The translations under genes were made by a program, and so were the position numbers. A stretch of 64,000 bases of DNA from Caldilineaceae bacterium. Its GTDB lineage: Bacteria; Chloroflexota; Anaerolineae; Caldilineales; Caldilineaceae. The stretch is from positions 1-64,000 of the forward strand of contig JALHQH010000050.1 in the NCBI GenBank assembly GCA_022842065.1, in the 5' to 3' direction. Below, one piece after another: positions 39,911 to 48,383 of this stretch (within the stretch, counting starts at the first letter, position 1; every line of letters starts with the position of its first letter). Under the pieces are notes generated by a model that made no database searches, was not told the DNA's origin, and worked only from the letters and a program-made list of their open reading frames with translations.

Positions 39911-40044
39911 GAGGCAAGTATAGAAAGGGTAGAATGTACGATTGACAGTAATTTTACCATGAGATAAATACAAACAGGACCAACCGATGAATGTGTGATA
40001 AAATACCCAACACAACTTCGTCCTCTTTTTCAAGGAAGGCCACT

Positions 40045-40394
40045 ATGAGCACCGAACTGCGCTGGCCCCAAATGCCGGAACGTATCAAATCATCGGTGAA
40101 TTAGCGTTCGCCCCTGATCCCGCTGAAACACCTGAGTTTATCAGTGAAGTGCTCGGCATACGCATTACCTTGGGCGAAGCGAATCAGCTTGAACTTTATG
40201 AGGTCACTACTGGCAAACGTCTCCTTTCTGATGCGGAAGCCCGCCAGGTAGCAGAGGAATTAGCCCAAAGCGCTACCCAGCGGGCTGAGCAAGAAGCACA
40301 GCGGGCTGAGCAAGAAGCACAGCGGGCTGAGCAAGCCGAAGCCGAGAACGCAAGTTTGCGCGCTGAGCTTGTCAAGTTGCGGGGTCAACGGTAG
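40045..40394 (+). pseudogene. Frameshifted Uma2-like remnant
   Basis: A start at 40045 (MSTELRWPQMP) runs into a stop after 19 codons. A +1 change of frame near 40073 continues as GTYQIIGELAFAPDP and through 40394. The tail ELYEVTTGKRLLSDAEARQV followed by repeated AEQEAQR units (21-bp DNA repeats at 40281-40343) matches the C-terminus of Uma2-family PD-(D/E)XK proteins. The catalytic core is absent and the whole would be only about 117 residues. I infer a single-base deletion plus an internal deletion. A short intact protein from GTG 40149 is the alternative. Confidence 0.5.
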
Positions 40395-40475
40395 GCCACT
40401 ACGCCCGTCGGTGTGCCTGCAAATTGCCCACTGAATCGGTACACCGCGCCGGCCCAATTTAGATTTCTTGCCTAT

Positions 40476-40504
40476 TTGACAACGACCGCTGATGCTGGTA
40501 TAGT
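40476..40504 (+). promoter_or_regulatory. Promoter of the methionine operon
   Basis: A perfect TTGACA (40476-40481), a 17-nt spacer and TATAGT (40499-40504) are present. Transcription should begin near 40511, about 18 nt before the SAM riboswitch. Confidence 0.88.
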
Positions 40505-40527
40505 TGCCCCTACAATCTAATAGTATA

Positions 40528-40657
<130 letters not shown>

Positions 40658-40667
40658 CAGGCTTCGG

Positions 40668-40691
40668 TCCCCATTTGATCGGGGATTTTTT
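40668..40691 (+). terminator. SAM riboswitch expression-platform terminator
   Basis: TCCCC (40668-40672) pairs with GGGGA (40681-40685) around an 8-nt loop, followed by six T residues. It begins 11 nt after the aptamer P1 stem, as expected for the S-box off-switch. The short stem suggests help from flanking bases. Confidence 0.7.
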
Positions 40692-40778
40692 GTCAGCAAC
40701 GATAGGGTAGCCCTCTACGCAACTGGCAACGACAACGGCCACTGCTGCAAACGTCACGCTGTCGTCGATCATGCTGCT

Positions 40779-40811
40779 AACCCTCTCATCAACCAGACGA
40801 GAGGGTTTTTT
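40779..40811 (+). terminator. Second intrinsic terminator in the met leader
   Basis: AACCCTCTC (40779-40787) pairs perfectly with GAGAGGGTT (40799-40807), loop of 11 nt, ending in TTTTTT (40806-40811). It stands 47 nt before the metY start and about 90 nt after the first terminator, so any transcript must pass both. Confidence 0.85.
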
Positions 40812-40858
40812 GCGTTATTCTGTCATTTTGCAAGCATCGCAAGGAGGAGAGTATCCCC

Positions 40859-42154
40859 ATGAGTGAAACCCGACAATTTGGCTTTGCCACCCGCCAGTTG
40901 CATGCTGGCCAGCAGGCGGATCCAACCACCGGTAGTCGTGCCGTGCCCATCTATCAGACGACGAGTTATCAGTTCCGTGATACGGAACATGCCGCCAATC
41001 TTTTTGCCCTCAGAGAGTTGGGCAACATCTACACCCGCATTATGAATCCGACCACTGATGTGTTGGAACAGCGCGTAGCCAGCCTGGAAGGTGGTGTGGC
41101 GGCCCTGGCTGCCAGCAGCGGTCACGCGGCGCAGACAATGGCGATCCTCACGCTATGTGAAGCCGGCGATCACATTATCAGCAGCAGCCGACTCTATGGC
41201 GGTACCTACAATCAGTTCCATTACACCTTCCCGCGCATTGGCATCGACGTGACCTTTGTCGATCCGGGCGATCCCGACGCCTTTGCCGCCGCCATCCGCC
41301 CCAACACCAAGATCATCTACGGCGAAACGCTGGGCAACCCGGATATTTTTGTTTTCCCCTTTGCCGAGGTGGCAGCGATCAGCCAGGCACACAATATCCC
41401 GGTCATGATCGATAATACCTTTGCTACGCCCTATCTCTGTCGGCCCTTTGAATGGGGCGCGCAGATTATCACCCACAGCACCACCAAGTTTATGGGCGGC
41501 CACGGTACGACGATCGGCGGCATGATTGTCGACGGTGGGACCTTTGACTGGACCAGTGGGCGCTTTGCCAACTTCACCACCCCCGATCCCAGCTATCACG
41601 GTCTGGTCTATGCCGATCTGGTGGGGATGGGCTTACCGCCCTTTGCGATTAAGGCGCGCGTCCAAGTCTTGCGCGATATCGGCGCGTGCCAGGCCCCTTT
41701 TAACAGTTGGGCGACCATCCAAGGGATCGAGACCCTCAGCCTGCGCATGGATCGCCATGTCGCCAATGCGCAGCAGGTGGCTGAATTCCTCAAAGATCAC
41801 CCCAAGGTGACGTGGGTCAGTTACCCTGGTTTGCCCGACCACCCGCACTACGAGCGCGCCAAAATCTATCTGCCCAAGGGTGCCGGGGCGATTCTCGGCT
41901 TTGGCATTCAAGGCGGACGTGAAACTGGCCAAGCCTTTATCAACAACCTGCAACTCTTCAGCCACCTGGCCAATGTGGGCGATGCCAAGAGTCTGGCGAT
42001 TCACCCGGCCAGCACCACCCACAGCCAACTCAACGAAGAAGAGATGGCGACCGCCGGCGTCAGCGCCGACTTCGTGCGCCTCAGCGTCGGCCTGGAAGAG
42101 ATCGATGACATCCTCTGGGACCTCGATCAAGCATTGACGGCCGCGACGAAGTAA
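40859..42154 (+). CDS. metY: O-acetylhomoserine sulfhydrylase
   Basis: 431 residues, normal for MetY. The cystathionine gamma-synthase fold family motifs are present: TRQLHAGQQADPTTGSRAVP, SYQFRDTEHAANLF, the PLP-stacking and phosphate region ASSGHAAQTMAI, and the PLP lysine motif HSTTKFMGGHGTT. MetY makes homocysteine from O-acetylhomoserine and sulfide. AAGGAGG lies upstream. Under the control of the SAM-I riboswitch and followed by metX, which makes its substrate. Confidence 0.95.
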   Translation: MSETRQFGFATRQLHAGQQADPTTGSRAVPIYQTTSYQFRDTEHAANLFALRELGNIYTRIMNPTTDVLEQRVASLEGGVAALAASSGHAAQTMAILTLCEAGDHIISSSRLYGGTYNQFHYTFPRIGIDVTFVDPGDPDAFAAAIRPNTKIIYGETLGNPDIFVFPFAEVAAISQAHNIPVMIDNTFATPYLCRPFEWGAQIITHSTTKFMGGHGTTIGGMIVDGGTFDWTSGRFANFTTPDPSYHGLVYADLVGMGLPPFAIKARVQVLRDIGACQAPFNSWATIQGIETLSLRMDRHVANAQQVAEFLKDHPKVTWVSYPGLPDHPHYERAKIYLPKGAGAILGFGIQGGRETGQAFINNLQLFSHLANVGDAKSLAIHPASTTHSQLNEEEMATAGVSADFVRLSVGLEEIDDILWDLDQALTAATK

Positions 42155-42162
42155 CGTGACCG

Positions 42163-42228
42163 GATGACAAGATGACAAGATGACCCCGTTGTCACCTTGT
42201 CATCCGGTCATCTTGTCATCTTGTCATC
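42163..42228. repeat. Perfect 22-bp hairpin of GATGACAA repeats between metY and metX
   Basis: Arms 42163-42184 and 42207-42228 are built from GATGACAA units. A second register pairs 42157-42171 with 42196-42210 over 15 bp, so two exclusive folds are possible. No T run follows. It may tune metX expression relative to metY or be a neutral simple repeat. Confidence 0.8.
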
Positions 42229-42249
42229 TTCTGTTCAACAGAGAGTGCT

Positions 42250-43533
42250 ATGACTACTACGCAAATTGTAATTGAGCAGGACTCGGTTGGTGTGATCGAG
42301 CCCCAATATTTCACCTTTGCCGAAGATGAGCCCTTCTGTCTAGAGAGCGGGGCGACGTTGGGACCAGTGACGGTTGCCTATGAGACCTATGGCCGCTTAA
42401 ACGCCGACCGCTCGAATGCCATTTTGATCTGCCACGCCCTCAGTGGTAGTGCCCATGCTGCGGGCTATCACAGTCTGGAAGATCGCAAACCTGGCTGGTG
42501 GGATGAGTGCATCGGTCGGGGTAAAGCCTTTGATACCGACCGTTTTTTTGTGATCTGTAGTAATGTCATCGGGAGCTGTTATGGCTCCACTGGCCCGGCC
42601 AGTATCAACCCGATCACGGGCCAAGCCTATGGCCTTAGCTTTCCCGTCGTCACTGTAAGTGATATGGTGCGCGCCCAGGCCAAGCTGATCGACCATCTGG
42701 GAATTGTCCAGTTACTCTGTGTGGCGGGCGGTTCGATGGGGGGGATGCAGGTCTTGGAGTGGGCGGCAAATCATCCCACACGGGTGAAATCGGCAATTCC
42801 GCTGGCCACTACGGCCCATCACAGCCCCATGCTCATCGCCTTCAGCGAAGTGGGGCGCCAGGCGATCTACGCCGACCCGGCATGGAACAACGGCAACTAC
42901 TATGAAAATGGCAAACGTCCCGATGCCGGTCTGGCCGTGGCGCGGATGGTTGGCCATATTACCTATCTGAGTGAAGCCTCCATGCACCAGAAGTTTGGCC
43001 GCCGTCTGCAACAACTGGAAAAATATGGCTACGAGTTCGACACCGAGTTCGAGATCGAAAGCTATCTCAAATATAACGGCAATAACTTTACCCGCCGCTT
43101 TGATGCTAACAGCTATCTCTACGTGACCAAAGCCATGGACTATTTTGACCTGGCCAAGGCTACCGGTTCCCTGGCCGCCGCCTTTGCGGTTGCCGAAGCG
43201 GTAAAATTCCTGATTGTCAGCTTTACCAGCGACTGGCTCTACCCCAGCTACCACAGCAAAGAGACGGTTTCTGCCCTCACTGCGGTCGGGGCGGATGTCA
43301 CTTATCTGGACATTCAGAGCAATTGGGGCCATGATGCTTTCCTGCTTGAAGTGGAGACGATGACCCGTCTGCTGGGCAGCTTTTTGGACCGCCTGGTGCG
43401 TGAAGAGGGGGTCGCGTTGCCCGCCGCGGAGACCACGCCACCAAACGACCAAACGACCAAACGACCAGATAACAGTCAAGTTGATCCGGCGTTGGCCGCT
43501 CGCCTGCGCAGTGCCGCCGAGGTGATGGCATGA
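42250..43533 (+). CDS. metX: Homoserine O-acetyltransferase
   Basis: 427 residues with the alpha/beta-hydrolase catalytic triad: nucleophile Ser in VAGGSMGGMQVLEWA, Asp in FTSDWLYP and His in WGHDAFLLE. It acetylates homoserine with acetyl-CoA, supplying MetY. It is longer than usual because of a C-terminal segment (TTPPNDQTTKRPDN) encoded by repeated ACCAAACG words at about 43437-43470, after the catalytic His. The acyl donor (acetyl versus succinyl) is inferred from overall similarity and the metY partner. Its stop overlaps the metW start (ATGA). Confidence 0.95.
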   Translation: MTTTQIVIEQDSVGVIEPQYFTFAEDEPFCLESGATLGPVTVAYETYGRLNADRSNAILICHALSGSAHAAGYHSLEDRKPGWWDECIGRGKAFDTDRFFVICSNVIGSCYGSTGPASINPITGQAYGLSFPVVTVSDMVRAQAKLIDHLGIVQLLCVAGGSMGGMQVLEWAANHPTRVKSAIPLATTAHHSPMLIAFSEVGRQAIYADPAWNNGNYYENGKRPDAGLAVARMVGHITYLSEASMHQKFGRRLQQLEKYGYEFDTEFEIESYLKYNGNNFTRRFDANSYLYVTKAMDYFDLAKATGSLAAAFAVAEAVKFLIVSFTSDWLYPSYHSKETVSALTAVGADVTYLDIQSNWGHDAFLLEVETMTRLLGSFLDRLVREEGVALPAAETTPPNDQTTKRPDNSQVDPALAARLRSAAEVMA

Positions 43534-44204
43534 GTCAGCTCTCCAGCGTAGATCAAACAAAAGCTACCCGCCGCCCGGCTGAGACCCCGTTGGCCATCGC
43601 GCTGCGCCCTGATCTGGCGGCGATTGCCGATCTGATTCCCGTCCAGTCCAAGGTGCTCGACCTCGGTTGTGGCAACGGCGAATTGCTGGAGTATCTGATC
43701 AAGGCACGCGGGGTAAAGGGGCGTGGCATCGAACTGAGTGAGCAAGGGGTGCTCGCCTGTGTCCGTCGTGGCCTGAGCGTGCGCCAGGGCAATCTTAACG
43801 AAGGGCTGGCTGACTACCCGGATCAGAGTTTTGACTATGTCGTGCTGAGCCAGACCTTACCCTTCTTGAGTGATGCCAACCGCATTGTGCAGGAGATGTT
43901 ACGGGTGGGGCGTTATGGGGTGGTCAGCTTTCCCAACTGGGGTTATTGGCGCTGCCGGCTCCAGTTGCTGTTGCGCGGTCGGATGCCCGAAGCACCCGGT
44001 CTGCCCCAGCCCTGGTACGAGGCCCCGCGTTGGCAAGCCTTTACGATCACCGACTTCGCCCGTTTCTGCAACATCGCCAACGTCCACATCTGCCAGGAAC
44101 TCTATCTGGCCCATGGCCGGCGGATCGAAGTGCGTAAGGCGAAAAATTGGCTAGCGACGACCGCGGTCTTTGCGCTGGAAGTGAGCGAAGGCCAAAAATC
44201 GTAG
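43530..44204 (+). CDS. metW: MetW-family SAM-dependent methyltransferase-like protein
   Basis: 224 residues with the class-I methyltransferase motif VLDLGCGNGELLEYL and the MetW hallmarks GRGIELSEQGVLACVRRGL, DQSFDYVVLSQTLPFL and VSFPNWGYWRCRL. MetW commonly sits beside metX and is required with it for homoserine acetylation in several bacteria. Translation is coupled to metX by ATGA. The N-terminal 25 residues are variable. The end of the gene is part of a large inverted repeat. Confidence 0.92.
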   Translation: MSQLSSVDQTKATRRPAETPLAIALRPDLAAIADLIPVQSKVLDLGCGNGELLEYLIKARGVKGRGIELSEQGVLACVRRGLSVRQGNLNEGLADYPDQSFDYVVLSQTLPFLSDANRIVQEMLRVGRYGVVSFPNWGYWRCRLQLLLRGRMPEAPGLPQPWYEAPRWQAFTITDFARFCNIANVHICQELYLAHGRRIEVRKAKNWLATTAVFALEVSEGQKS

Positions 44205-44244
44205 GTCAGCGCCTCCGGCGTGACACCTACGATTTTTGGCCTTC
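44187..44244. repeat. Perfect 20-bp inverted repeat spanning the metW stop
   Basis: Arms 44187-44206 and 44225-44244 pair perfectly. The left arm encodes the last residues of metW and its stop; the loop region (CAGCGCC TCC GGCGTGA) also pairs in part. The right arm contains TTTTT inside the stem. It could end the met operon, though it is not a canonical terminator. Confidence 0.75.
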
Positions 44245-44269
44245 TTTGCGAAAGGAATTAACCTACCTG

Positions 44270-44854
44270 ATGAAAAAAATTCAGACCCAAGGCGTCCACC
44301 ATCTCACTTTTGTGGGCGCTGACCGCCAGACTTCGATCGATTTCTGGGAAGGGGTGTTGGGCATGCCCTTTATTTTTGAGCAGCCTAACCTTGATGTGCC
44401 CGAAGAGAGCCATCTCTACTTTGATCCGGGTGATGGGCGGCTGATCACGGTCTTTACTAATGAACGCCGTCAGCCCGACCCTACCCCCAACCCCGAAGGG
44501 ATTGGCAATCTTCACCATATTGCTTTTATTGTCTCGCTGGCGACCTACAAACAGGTTACCACCCGTTTGGATGAACGGGGGATCCACCACAGCGGCGAAG
44601 TTGACCGCGGCTTTATGTGGTCGATCTACTTCCGCGACCCCCTGGGCCAGCTCTACGAACTCGCCTGCTACAAATTTGTTCCCCCGCCCGGCGTTAGCGA
44701 ATCAACAGTGCTGTTGGAAGCACACAAGATCCGCGTTGCCCGCGGTGCCTACAACATCGCCGACGAACATCTCGCCGACGCCCTGGAACTGCTGACCCAA
44801 CGCACGATGCAGACCCTCTCCACCGACCGCAGTCCAAAAGATCCGTATGCGTGA
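44270..44854 (+). CDS. VOC-family (glyoxalase/dioxygenase-like) protein
   Basis: 194 residues. One vicinal-oxygen-chelate module with metal ligands in GVHHLTFVGAD (His), NLHHIAFIV (His) and QLYELACYKF (Glu), and a helix-rich C-terminal extension of about 50 residues. VOC proteins include glyoxalases, extradiol dioxygenases and resistance enzymes; the partner domain usually comes from a dimer. No local gene reveals the substrate. ATG 44270 with AAAGGAATT upstream. Confidence 0.82.
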   Translation: MKKIQTQGVHHLTFVGADRQTSIDFWEGVLGMPFIFEQPNLDVPEESHLYFDPGDGRLITVFTNERRQPDPTPNPEGIGNLHHIAFIVSLATYKQVTTRLDERGIHHSGEVDRGFMWSIYFRDPLGQLYELACYKFVPPPGVSESTVLLEAHKIRVARGAYNIADEHLADALELLTQRTMQTLSTDRSPKDPYA

Positions 44855-44935
44855 AACGTGCTGCGTGATTCGTAAACCTAGCCGTGCGCCAAATGAGCAC
44901 GAATCACGTTTCACGAATCACGTTTCACGAATCAC
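44851..44935. repeat. CACGAATCACGTTT tandem repeat with inverted partner
   Basis: Two full and one partial 14-bp copies (44898-44911, 44912-44925, 44926-44935) follow an inverted copy: GTGAAACGTG at 44851-44860 and CGTGATTCGT at 44864-44873. The left inverted part overlaps the VOC gene stop. It resembles the repeat at 11066-11165 in wording. Confidence 0.85.
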
Positions 44936-44964
44936 TTAATCACTTATTATTCCCTTGCAATCCC

Positions 44965-45768
44965 ATGTCTATGACCATCGATCACGATAACCTTTCTGAA
45001 TATACCAACCCTCACCTGTATGACGCTGAGAATCGCTGGGGGCCAGATGATGACTTTTACTTGGCGTTGGCCAAACGGGTAGGGGGGCCGGTGCTTGATC
45101 TGGCTTGCGGCACTGGGCGTTTGACTCGTGCCCTGGCCCAAGCCGGCCTGACCGTCACCGGGGTTGACCTGAGCGCGCCCATGTTGGCTCGCGCTCGTGA
45201 ACTGGCGGGTGAATTGCCGATCACCTGGGTGGCGGGCGACTGTCGTACCCTGCAACTGGGACAGCGCTTTCGCCTAGTATTGATGACCAGCCACGCCTTC
45301 CAACATATGCTCACCAGCGCGGATCAGGATCGGCTGCTGGCCACGGTCTATGCCCACCTCGAAGTGGGTGGTATCTTTGCCTTTGAGACGCGCCACCCCA
45401 ATAGCGCAGAGTGGGAAGACAGTGATTGGGTACGTTGGCGCGCCTATCCACTCCCCACTGCACCTGCTCCCTCTGAAACTGCCACTGGCACGATTGGTGG
45501 GCAGCAGGTGGAAGTCTGGATGGCCGCCATCTATGATCAGCCCAACGCGCTTGAACATTGGCATTTTCGCCGTATTGTCAAAACCGGCGAACAGGCCGCC
45601 GAACCACTTCACTCTCAAATCACCCTACGGTATACCGATGTCGAGCCGCTCAACCAGCGGCTGGTTGCGCACGGTTTTACTGTGCTAGAACAGTACGGTA
45701 ACTGGATGCGCCATTTAGTTGATGGTGATAGCCCGGAGATTATTACGGTTTGTCAACGCAAAGTATAG
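44965..45768 (+). CDS. Class I SAM-dependent methyltransferase
   Basis: 267 residues with motif I VLDLACGTGRLTRALAQAG, acidic GVDLSAP (motif post-I), GDCRTLQLGQRF and LVLMTSHAFQHML. It belongs to the broad family of small-molecule methyltransferases; the substrate is unknown. ATG 44965 is chosen; a second ATG at 44971 is equally possible and no strong RBS is seen. Upstream residues encoded by the repeat are not credible coding. The next glycosyltransferase overlaps its 3' end by 19 nt. Confidence 0.82.
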   Translation: MSMTIDHDNLSEYTNPHLYDAENRWGPDDDFYLALAKRVGGPVLDLACGTGRLTRALAQAGLTVTGVDLSAPMLARARELAGELPITWVAGDCRTLQLGQRFRLVLMTSHAFQHMLTSADQDRLLATVYAHLEVGGIFAFETRHPNSAEWEDSDWVRWRAYPLPTAPAPSETATGTIGGQQVEVWMAAIYDQPNALEHWHFRRIVKTGEQAAEPLHSQITLRYTDVEPLNQRLVAHGFTVLEQYGNWMRHLVDGDSPEIITVCQRKV

Positions 45769-46505
45769 CCGCCGTCATCATTACCAAAAACGAAGCGACT
45801 CACATCACCGACTGTATTGCCGCCCTGCAACCTTGGGTTGATCAAGTGGTAGTCTGGGATTCGTATAGTGATGATGACACGGTTGCGCTGGCGCAGGCCG
45901 CCGGTGCAACCGTCCACCAACGCGCCTTTGACAACTTTGCCGCACAGCGGCAAGCGGCGCTGGATGGCGTCGCCGCTGAATGGATTCTCTTTGTCGATGC
46001 AGATGAGCGGGTAACGCCGGCGTTGGGGCAAGAAGTCCGGCGGGTGATCGCGCAAGGGGAGGGGAACGGTTATTGGATTCCCCGGCGCAATTTTATTGTG
46101 GGTGATGAAATCCGCCACGGTGGTTACTCCCCGGATTATCAACTACGGCTGCTGCGGCGGTCAGTAGCGCACTACGATCTCACACGGGCAGTGCATGAAA
46201 CGGTCGATGTGGGTGGGGCAGAAGGGTGGCTGCAAGCCCCCTTTATTCACTACAATTATGCTGATTGGGGGCAATTTCACCGCAAGCAGCGCGTCTATGC
46301 TAGTTACGAAGCGCAAATCCTGGCCGGGCGGGGGATTCGCCCCCGGCCCCACAATTTCATCCTTCAACCGTTGCGCGAGGGGTGGCGACGTTTTGTGACC
46401 TTACAGGGGTGGCGCGATGGCTGGCCAGGGTTGCGGCTGGCGCTGTTGCTCGCCTGGTATTATGGGTTTGTGCCCTATTGGTGCTTGTGGCGGGCGGGGC
46501 GTTGA
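45750..46505 (+). CDS. Glycosyltransferase family 2, WaaE/KdtX-like
   Basis: 251 residues with GT-A motifs: AAVIITKNEATHITDCI, VVVWDSYSDDDTV, LFVDADERVTP (DxD) and the distal SPDYQLRLLRR region followed by HETVDV. These are typical of WaaE/KdtX-like core-glycan transferases. The TTG start at 45750 overlaps the methyltransferase stop by 19 nt, with GGAG 11 nt upstream; no ATG or GTG gives a complete N-terminus. It likely modifies a lipid-linked or surface glycan. Confidence 0.85.
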   Translation: MSTQSIAAVIITKNEATHITDCIAALQPWVDQVVVWDSYSDDDTVALAQAAGATVHQRAFDNFAAQRQAALDGVAAEWILFVDADERVTPALGQEVRRVIAQGEGNGYWIPRRNFIVGDEIRHGGYSPDYQLRLLRRSVAHYDLTRAVHETVDVGGAEGWLQAPFIHYNYADWGQFHRKQRVYASYEAQILAGRGIRPRPHNFILQPLREGWRRFVTLQGWRDGWPGLRLALLLAWYYGFVPYWCLWRAGR

Positions 46506-46530
46506 ATGAAGGAAGTTAAAAAATAATTAA

Positions 46531-46583
46531 GCGTAGGCTGAGCTTGTCGAAGCCGGAGCGGCTTCGACAAGCTCAGCCTACGC
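46531..46583. repeat. Perfect 24-bp palindrome containing GCTTCGACAAGCTCAGCC
   Basis: Arms 46531-46554 and 46560-46583 match exactly around a 5-nt loop. The core word is a widespread intergenic palindromic repeat in diverse bacteria (recalled, not searched). It lies between the convergent GT2 and histidine kinase genes; no T tract follows. Confidence 0.85.
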
Positions 46584-46625
46584 TCAATGACCAAATTAAT
46601 CGCTTATTTCTATCCACCCACGCTA

Positions 46626-48383
46626 TTACGCCCCTGGCGGTGCCAACGGCAATGTAAAGTAGAAGCGACTACCTTCACCCAATTGGCTCTCGACGCCAAC
46701 CTTGCCGCCCAAGCGCTCGACGATCCGCCGTACGATGGACAAGCCCAAGCCGTGGCCGGTCTGATAATCGCCCGCCGTCAGACGTGAGAGGGGGGCAAAG
46801 AGCTTTTCTGGTTTGTCAGTGCTAAAACCAGCCCCATTGTCTTTAACCCAGAAGCGGGCCATGTGATTATCCAGCAAATCATAGCCCAATTCGAGCACGG
46901 GTGGGCGACCACCATACTTTAACCCATTGGTTAAGTAGTTATACCAGACCTCTTCCAACCACGGTCCATAGCCATACGCGGTGGGCCAACTCTCAGGCAA
47001 GCGCAACTCGCCTTCGTATTCCTTCAACATGTATTCGATCCGCTTAAGATTTTCGCCGACAATAAAGCCCATGTCAATTTCGTCGACTTCGATCTCCTTA
47101 GTACCGCGCACCACGGCCAACAAGAGCAACGCTTCGATGATACTACCCATCTTTTTGCCGTGCTCAATGATAATGTTGAGATATTGCTGCACTTCATCCG
47201 GGGGGAGGATTTGGTAGGTGTCGCGCAACATATCGGCAAAACCGACGACCAGAGTCAGTGGATTTTTCAGATCGTGGGCAACGGTATGGGCGTAGGCATC
47301 CAACTCTTCGTTGCGCGCTTGTAACTCATCGCGCTTCTGTTGTAGATCTTCGAGTAGGCGGGCATTCTCAATCGCGATCGCGGCTGAGGCGGCCAAGGTC
47401 TCGGCCAATACGGTGTCGCTTTCGGAAAAGTCGCCATTGCGTTTATTAACCAGCTCTAATACGCCGATCACCTGGCTGCCTGCTTGTAAGGGCACCGCCA
47501 GCAACGATTGGGTGTCATAACCGGTGCTCTCGTCAACTTCGGCGGTAAAGCGTTCATCGGTTTTGACATTACCGGCCTGGACGCTTTTGCCATTTTGCGC
47601 GACCCAGCCGGCGATCCCTTTGCCTGCCTTCAGCCGCATAATGGTGCCGGGTGTAATATTCTGCCCATGTGAGTGAATACCGACACAAACCAATGATTCG
47701 TGGGCTGCATCATCCCAAAGCCAGACTGAACTGCCTTCTGTATTGACCAATTCGCTAATGGTGCGCACTAACTGGTCGATCACCTCGCGGAAATTGAGGG
47801 TGGAGCTGAGTAACTGGGCCACTTTGTTCAGCAGTAATAATTTGCGATTGGTCTCGCGCAATTCCTCCAGCGATTGATCGCGTTCGCGTTCCAGCCGCCT
47901 TTTTTCCAGCGTTTGGCGTACCACCGCCGGGAGCAGATTGATGTATTCGTTGTGCAGCCCTTTGACCACATAATCGTTGGCCCCTAGCTTCATCGCTTCG
48001 ACCGCGGTTTTTGTGTCATTCTGGGCCGTGATCATAATAATCGGCGGCGACGAGCGACGGTGGGCCAGCGATTGCAAGATGTCGAGACCACTGCGATCTG
48101 GCACATTCTGATCAAGGGCGACCAGATCATAGCTGTTGCGTTCCAACATTGCCATGCCTTCCGCCCCACTCTTGGCCAGATCGACAATATAGCCTTCTTG
48201 TTGCAGCTTGATTTGAAAAAGGCGCGCGGCCGTATGGTTATCTTCTACGTAGAGAATCCGCTGCGTCTCGTGCATGGCGGTCTCAACACTTTTGACTGCC
48301 GATTCAATTGGCTCGCCGCTGGTTTCGGTAAAGCGCGGCGCGGCCGACACTGTCGCTAAACTATCCCAATTACTTTCTGTCAT
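46626..48383 (-). CDS. REC-GAF-histidine kinase hybrid
   Basis: 585 residues. An N-terminal receiver domain (RILYVEDNHTAARLF; phosphoacceptor Asp 91 in ALDQNVPDRSG; Lys near 141) is followed by a GAF domain (about 195-345) and a transmitter with H-box AHDLKNPLTLV (His 370), N-box and GHGLGLSIVRRI. No membrane helix is visible, so it senses inside the cell and can both receive and donate phosphate. Its ATG overlaps the stop of the sbcC gene (ATGA), so it is translated with the SbcCD DNA-end nuclease, an unusual pairing. Confidence 0.92.
   Translation of the reverse strand: MTESNWDSLATVSAAPRFTETSGEPIESAVKSVETAMHETQRILYVEDNHTAARLFQIKLQQEGYIVDLAKSGAEGMAMLERNSYDLVALDQNVPDRSGLDILQSLAHRRSSPPIIMITAQNDTKTAVEAMKLGANDYVVKGLHNEYINLLPAVVRQTLEKRRLERERDQSLEELRETNRKLLLLNKVAQLLSSTLNFREVIDQLVRTISELVNTEGSSVWLWDDAAHESLVCVGIHSHGQNITPGTIMRLKAGKGIAGWVAQNGKSVQAGNVKTDERFTAEVDESTGYDTQSLLAVPLQAGSQVIGVLELVNKRNGDFSESDTVLAETLAASAAIAIENARLLEDLQQKRDELQARNEELDAYAHTVAHDLKNPLTLVVGFADMLRDTYQILPPDEVQQYLNIIIEHGKKMGSIIEALLLLAVVRGTKEIEVDEIDMGFIVGENLKRIEYMLKEYEGELRLPESWPTAYGYGPWLEEVWYNYLTNGLKYGGRPPVLELGYDLLDNHMARFWVKDNGAGFSTDKPEKLFAPLSRLTAGDYQTGHGLGLSIVRRIVERLGGKVGVESQLGEGSRFYFTLPLAPPGA

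Noticed and set aside
44884..44964. Upstream extension of the methyltransferase (VSRITFHES-type residues)
   Set aside because: It is the translation of the CACGAATCACGTTT repeat; ATG 44965 or 44971 fits the domain start.
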